Shown here piece by piece: positions 60,298 through 64,000 of a stretch of DNA of 64,000 bases. Within the stretch, counting starts at the first letter, position 1; every line of letters starts with the position of its first letter. The notes under the pieces are model-generated. The model was not told the DNA's origin. It made no database searches and was given only the letters and a program-made list of their open reading frames with translations. The position numbers and the translations under genes were made by a program. Source of the stretch: JACMLD01 sp044227095 (GTDB taxonomy: Bacteria > Bacteroidota > Bacteroidia > Chitinophagales > Chitinophagaceae); assembly GCA_044227095.1 (NCBI GenBank), contig JBGAFV010000001.1:1364001-1428000 (forward strand). The letters run 5' to 3'.

Positions 60298-62739
60298 TTA
60301 AGGCAATTCATCCACATCACAACTGCCTATTGGTGCGCCTGGTGGCATTTCTTTGTGTTGTACAGTTGGTTTGGCTTTATCTGGTGCTTTCATTCTTTCT
60401 AATGCAAGAATAAGATGGGCTGAATAATTATCATCTTTCGAAATTTTTTTCTGTTCCTCTATAAATGTTTTTAAATCTGCCAATCCTTTTTGTGCAGCGC
60501 CCTTTGCAGCAAAACTTGCTGCATCATCAACAGATAATGCAAGAAGATAAGTGAGCAATACCTGTTCTGTTTGTAATTGCACCATTGCTTCCATACCGGT
60601 CCTTCTTTCAGCCTTCCATGTGTTTTCTATTAATAAGCGAATCATTTCATGTACGCCAAGGCCCCCGCTTATTTCGTATTGAGACATGCGGCTCACCCTT
60701 TCGCTGTTAAATAGAAATGACAATGGAAAATCTGCGGCTGTTTCTGCAGGCGCAAGTGCATCAAACGCAAGACCGGTCCTTTTTTTAAACAATTCTCTTG
60801 TAAAATCATACCCCGCAGGTCTTGGCGGTATAAGCGATGTTATTGAAGCAGGCAATACAAGAAGTTTAGGATCTATACAATCAATAACTGCATGCAATGC
60901 TTTTAATTGTTCTTCTTTTGATAAGGCTTTTGTAATAGTTTGTCCATCGCCCCGCAATGCATAAGTATAATACATGCCACCTACCATTTTGGTTACTGCT
61001 TCAAGCTGGTAACGGTGTATAAGATATGCTGGCACCAAAACATCTTCAAGCATTGCCATAGGCATACCTGCCCTTATATTTTTTTCGCCAAAATGATTTA
61101 ATGCTGCTGCACGTACTTTCATTACTTCTTTTAATTCTGTTACTGCATCTGCACCATTATCCCATAAATGTGCCTGCGGATGTAAGCCACCGGCGGGCCT
61201 TGCATCTCTGTCGCTGATAAATTGCAAACCTTTTTTTATTGTGGCGTCGGTTAATACTTTGTTTAATGCAGCTGCTTCATTTTTTTCTTTTGAATAATCT
61301 CCGTATCCCCACGCAATGGAAACTTTATCCCATTCGCCTATACCGGTTGAATAAGCATCTTTCAAATCAATTTCACCTTTTGCATTTACCCTTACTAATG
61401 GTGGCGGATAGTCCATAACACTGGCACGGTTATTTACACTTGATGCATAATTGTGCATTAAACCAATGGTATGTCCCACTTCATGTGCAGATAATTGTTT
61501 TAACCTTTCCAATGCCATTTTCAGCATTTTGTCATTGCCGGGTGCCAGTGCCGTACCGTTTTCAAAAGGCGCAAGCAAGCCTTGCGCAATTAAATAATCC
61601 TGCCGTACACGCAATGATCCAAGCGATACCTGCCCTTTTATAATTTCACCAGTTCTTGGGTCTACTACAGCTGCACCATAACTCCAGCCCCGTGTAGAAC
61701 GGTGTACCCAGTTAATAAGGTTATAACGAATATCCATTGGATCTGCACTATCTGGCAAAAGCTTTACCTGGAAAGCATTTTTATATCCTGCAGCTTCAAA
61801 TGCCTGGTTCCACCATGAAGCGCCTTCCAGCAATGCACTGCGTATAGGCTCTGGCGTACCATTGTCGAGGTAATACACAATTGGTTTTACCGGTTCGCTC
61901 ATAGCAGCACCAGGGTTTTTTTTCTTTAACCGGTGCCTTATGATGTAAAATTTTTCGATTGGTTCGGATACAGGCGTACTGTAATCAAAAAAGTTGATGG
62001 GTATAAAGCTGGAACGTGCATCAAATATCCGCGGCTGGTAATCACCATCGGGCAGTTGCACAAAAGAATGATGCATTCTTACTGTAATAGCTTCTGCAGA
62101 CGGCGTTACAGATTGAACAAAATTACCTGCAATGCCATCGTTATTTATAAATGTAATGGTGGCTTCAAATTCGGTATTCTGCGGAAAATTTTTTGTACGC
62201 GGAAGGTAAATGGCGCACCTGCTTTTTTCGAGGGAATAAGCACCCTGCTGATTGCTTTTTATACGGTTAGCCACTTTCATTGCATCGCGTAAAAGAAAAT
62301 CTGTAGCATCTACCAGCACTTTGCCATTGCTTTCCGCTTCTGCTGTAAAACCCCATAAAGTTGATTGTGCAAAGGATTGTTCCACTGCCCTTCGCTCTGC
62401 AACATCCTTGGTATTTGCGCGGTAATCGTAATTGGGCTGAACCATCAGCACCTTTCTCCCGGTTTTTAAGAATTTTATAATACTGGTACTGCCAAGTAAA
62501 CCACGGTCCAGTCCTATATCGTTTGAGCCCAGGCCAGCAGGCAATGATGCCTGGTAAAGTATTTCGCTGTCAAGCTTATCTATTTCCAGCCAGATTTTAC
62601 CGGCATTTTCATCCCAATAAAAATTAAAATAGCCTTCGTACTTTTTAAAGCCTGTTGTTTTTTCTTCAATGGTGGGAAGTTTTTGCTGGGCACTGGCGTA
62701 TGAACACACCAGTAAAAGCAAAGAGATGCAATACTTCAT
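60298..62739 (-). CDS. Secreted zinc-dependent metalloprotease (DUF5117/DUF4953)
   Basis: This is an 813-residue protein with a signal peptide ending at ASAQ. The zinc site is HEVGHTIGLMHN near residue 422, a metzincin-like HExxHxxGxxH, followed by a downstream ASVMDY Met-turn. An N-terminal DUF5117 beta region and a C-terminal DUF4953-type domain make up the rest. Such proteins are common in Bacteroidota, are exported, and may process surface or diet peptides. It stands alone with a 541-bp spacer upstream. Confidence 0.92.
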   Translation of the reverse strand: MKYCISLLLLVCSYASAQQKLPTIEEKTTGFKKYEGYFNFYWDENAGKIWLEIDKLDSEILYQASLPAGLGSNDIGLDRGLLGSTSIIKFLKTGRKVLMVQPNYDYRANTKDVAERRAVEQSFAQSTLWGFTAEAESNGKVLVDATDFLLRDAMKVANRIKSNQQGAYSLEKSRCAIYLPRTKNFPQNTEFEATITFINNDGIAGNFVQSVTPSAEAITVRMHHSFVQLPDGDYQPRIFDARSSFIPINFFDYSTPVSEPIEKFYIIRHRLKKKNPGAAMSEPVKPIVYYLDNGTPEPIRSALLEGASWWNQAFEAAGYKNAFQVKLLPDSADPMDIRYNLINWVHRSTRGWSYGAAVVDPRTGEIIKGQVSLGSLRVRQDYLIAQGLLAPFENGTALAPGNDKMLKMALERLKQLSAHEVGHTIGLMHNYASSVNNRASVMDYPPPLVRVNAKGEIDLKDAYSTGIGEWDKVSIAWGYGDYSKEKNEAAALNKVLTDATIKKGLQFISDRDARPAGGLHPQAHLWDNGADAVTELKEVMKVRAAALNHFGEKNIRAGMPMAMLEDVLVPAYLIHRYQLEAVTKMVGGMYYTYALRGDGQTITKALSKEEQLKALHAVIDCIDPKLLVLPASITSLIPPRPAGYDFTRELFKKRTGLAFDALAPAETAADFPLSFLFNSERVSRMSQYEISGGLGVHEMIRLLIENTWKAERRTGMEAMVQLQTEQVLLTYLLALSVDDAASFAAKGAAQKGLADLKTFIEEQKKISKDDNYSAHLILALERMKAPDKAKPTVQHKEMPPGAPIGSCDVDELP

Positions 62740-63280
62740 GGCAGTTGTTTTAGCACAACAAGATACAAAGTATGTCTTTTACAGGTGTAATATTGAATTC
62801 GGCAATACGCAGAAAGCCCAATATTTGTTTTGTAATAGAAGATCGCTACAAAGGCCAGCCGTGTACCCGAATCAGTCATTTATTAAAAAAAAATTGTATA
62901 AAAGCAGCATTTATCAAAAACGAAATGACTATATATAATATGCTTCATACTAACAAATTAAAAATCAGTTAAATGCTAAAAAAGTACAATTTTTTTTAAT
63001 GTTTTAACTTAACGGATTGTTAAAAGCTATATATTGCCGTTCCAATGTTATCCTGATCCTATAAAACGCTACTCTGGAACCTTCATATCCTATCATTTAT
63101 TTCCCCGGCTGCCGCCTATTTTGATGAGTATTGTTTTAAAGAAGAATTATAGTTTAATTTTTTTTTGATTGTTCCTATGTACCGGTATTAAAGGTTTTTT
63201 ACAGGTGCATTTACCATAAACCAAACGATTTTTTTTTCGATAAGTCTTAGTTTTTTTAAAAACCTAAATTGTGTTCTAAC
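62740..63280. other. 541-bp AT-rich spacer before the susC-like gene
   Basis: No ORF, repeat of the dispersed families or TAnnTTTG box in a usable position was found. Poly-T/A stretches and GTTTTAACTTAACGGATTGTT at about 63001 stand out but are unassigned. The susC gene probably has a long leader starting within this stretch. Confidence 0.45.
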
Positions 63281-64000
63281 ATGAGAAAATTTGCATCACT
63301 ATGCACTGCATTGCTATTGTGCAGTGTGCTGGTCTTTGCCCAGCAAAAATCAGTTTCCGGAAGGGTAACTGATGACAAAGGAGACCCAATTCCTTTTGCT
63401 ACTGTTCAAATTAAAGGAACCAAATCTGCTGTAGTAGCAGATGCCACCGGTCACTTTAATCTCAATCTCAAAGAAGGATCAACGCTGGTAATTTCTGCTA
63501 CCGGCTTTACTACAAAAGAAGTTGCTGCAGATGGTAAATCACTATCAATTCAGATGGTAGGTTCAGCCCGTGTAATTGAAGAAGTAATTGTTACAGCGGG
63601 TGGTATTAAAACAAAACGTAAGGAAGTTGGAACAGCCAACACTGTAATCAGGTCTGAAGCACTTACTGCGGGTAAAGCCATAAGCGTTGCCGGTGGTTTG
63701 CAGGGTAAAGTAGCTGGTTTACAGGTTAGCGCAGTTGGTGGTGGTATTAACCCCAATTACCGTTTGATCCTTAGAGGCCAGCGTTCTTTAACTGGTAACA
63801 ACCAGGCTTTGATAGTTTTAAACAACGTAATTGTTCCTAACGATGTATTGGGTAACCTTAACCCAGATGACATTGAAGATATCGTAGTTATGAATGGTGC
63901 TGGTGCTGTTGCCCTATATGGTTCTGCGGCTTCTAACGGTGCCTTGATAGTTTCTACCAAAAAAGGTAAAAGAGGTCAAACTGCTATTACCGTATCAAAT
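63281..64000 (+). CDS. SusC/RagA-type TonB-linked outer-membrane receptor (N-terminal 240 codons)
   Basis: The frame is open from the ATG at 63281 to the window end, 240 codons with no stop. The signal peptide ends at LVFAQ. A CarboxypepD_reg-like domain follows (SVSGRVTDDKGDPIPFATVQIKGT). Then come the TonB-box-like EEVIVTAGGIKTKRKEVG and the plug: SVAGGLQGKVAGLQVS, LRGQRSLTGNNQALIVLNNVIV, DDIEDIVVMNGAGAVALYGSAASNGALIVSTKKG. This is the canonical SusC plug. A SusD partner would be expected downstream, outside the window. Confidence 0.95.
   Translation, partial: MRKFASLCTALLLCSVLVFAQQKSVSGRVTDDKGDPIPFATVQIKGTKSAVVADATGHFNLNLKEGSTLVISATGFTTKEVAADGKSLSIQMVGSARVIEEVIVTAGGIKTKRKEVGTANTVIRSEALTAGKAISVAGGLQGKVAGLQVSAVGGGINPNYRLILRGQRSLTGNNQALIVLNNVIVPNDVLGNLNPDDIEDIVVMNGAGAVALYGSAASNGALIVSTKKGKRGQTAITVSN

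Noticed and set aside
62669..62938. Plus-strand ORF crossing the metalloprotease start
   Set aside because: It is the antisense shadow of the signal peptide plus AT-rich spacer and has no coding character.

Overview
The window is chromosomal DNA from a Bacteroidota bacterium, most likely family Chitinophagaceae or a close relative. The reasons are AT-rich DNA, near-universal TAnnTTTG -7 promoter boxes, a SusC/RagA receptor, GLPGLI, DUF5916, DUF2911 and GldM-like proteins, an aminofutalosine-pathway menaquinone enzyme (MqnC), and many secreted proteins ending their signal peptides in AxAQ. I found no rRNA, tRNA, CRISPR array, transposase or phage gene. The left edge may carry the last 13 codons of a truncated gene, and the right edge cuts a susC-like gene.

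Layout: 0.1-7.7 kb is a sugar/oxidation block (Gfo/Idh/MocA oxidoreductase, PhyH dioxygenase, DoxX, GMC oxidoreductase, a small GxxExxY nuclease-fold gene between inverted repeats, a GH43 enzyme and an SGNH hydrolase). 7.7-8.7 kb is a mosaic repeat field. 9.0-12.6 kb holds a secreted protein and a TonB-type outer-membrane receptor. 12.7-16.5 kb is a compact AraC regulon (regulator, SDR, outer-membrane barrel, small membrane protein, thioredoxin-reductase-like flavoenzyme). 16.6-19.7 kb is a GLPGLI gene divergent from a two-component system. 20.1-23.7 kb is an MFS-trehalase-lipoprotein operon. 24-32 kb carries mqnC, asnB, DUF2911, acpH-like and hydrolase genes and a tandem pair of small secreted proteins. 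32-40 kb carries a FAH-family gene, a Cys-rich lipoprotein, a glycosyltransferase with an LpxH-like phosphoesterase, lysS and a GldM-domain protein. 40-48.3 kb carries a serine hydrolase, duplicated M20 amidohydrolases and a DUF5916 protein. 48.5-53.3 kb carries an SDR, a 1.1 kb repeat/regulatory stretch, tetR, lptC, coaX and a LON-domain gene. 53.5-60.2 kb is envelope-leaning (MsbA-like ABC exporter, two glycosyltransferases, meaB, FkbM and class I methyltransferases). 60.3-62.7 kb is a large zinc metalloprotease, followed by the susC-like start.

The strongest unexplained structure is regulatory and repetitive. (1) Three promoters around the AraC gene share the arrangement TCC-N4-CAACT-N9-TCCT followed 22-23 bp later by TAnTTTTG. 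This predicts a four-gene regulon. (2) An interspersed element built on AGCT repeated every 7 bp lies just 3' of the stop codon, in the same orientation as the gene, at all four loci where it occurs. (3) GCCGCAGATT-type repeats flank the GxxExxY gene in inverted orientation, and another copy forms part of the signal peptide of the next gene. (4) Several inverted-repeat operators coincide with promoters.
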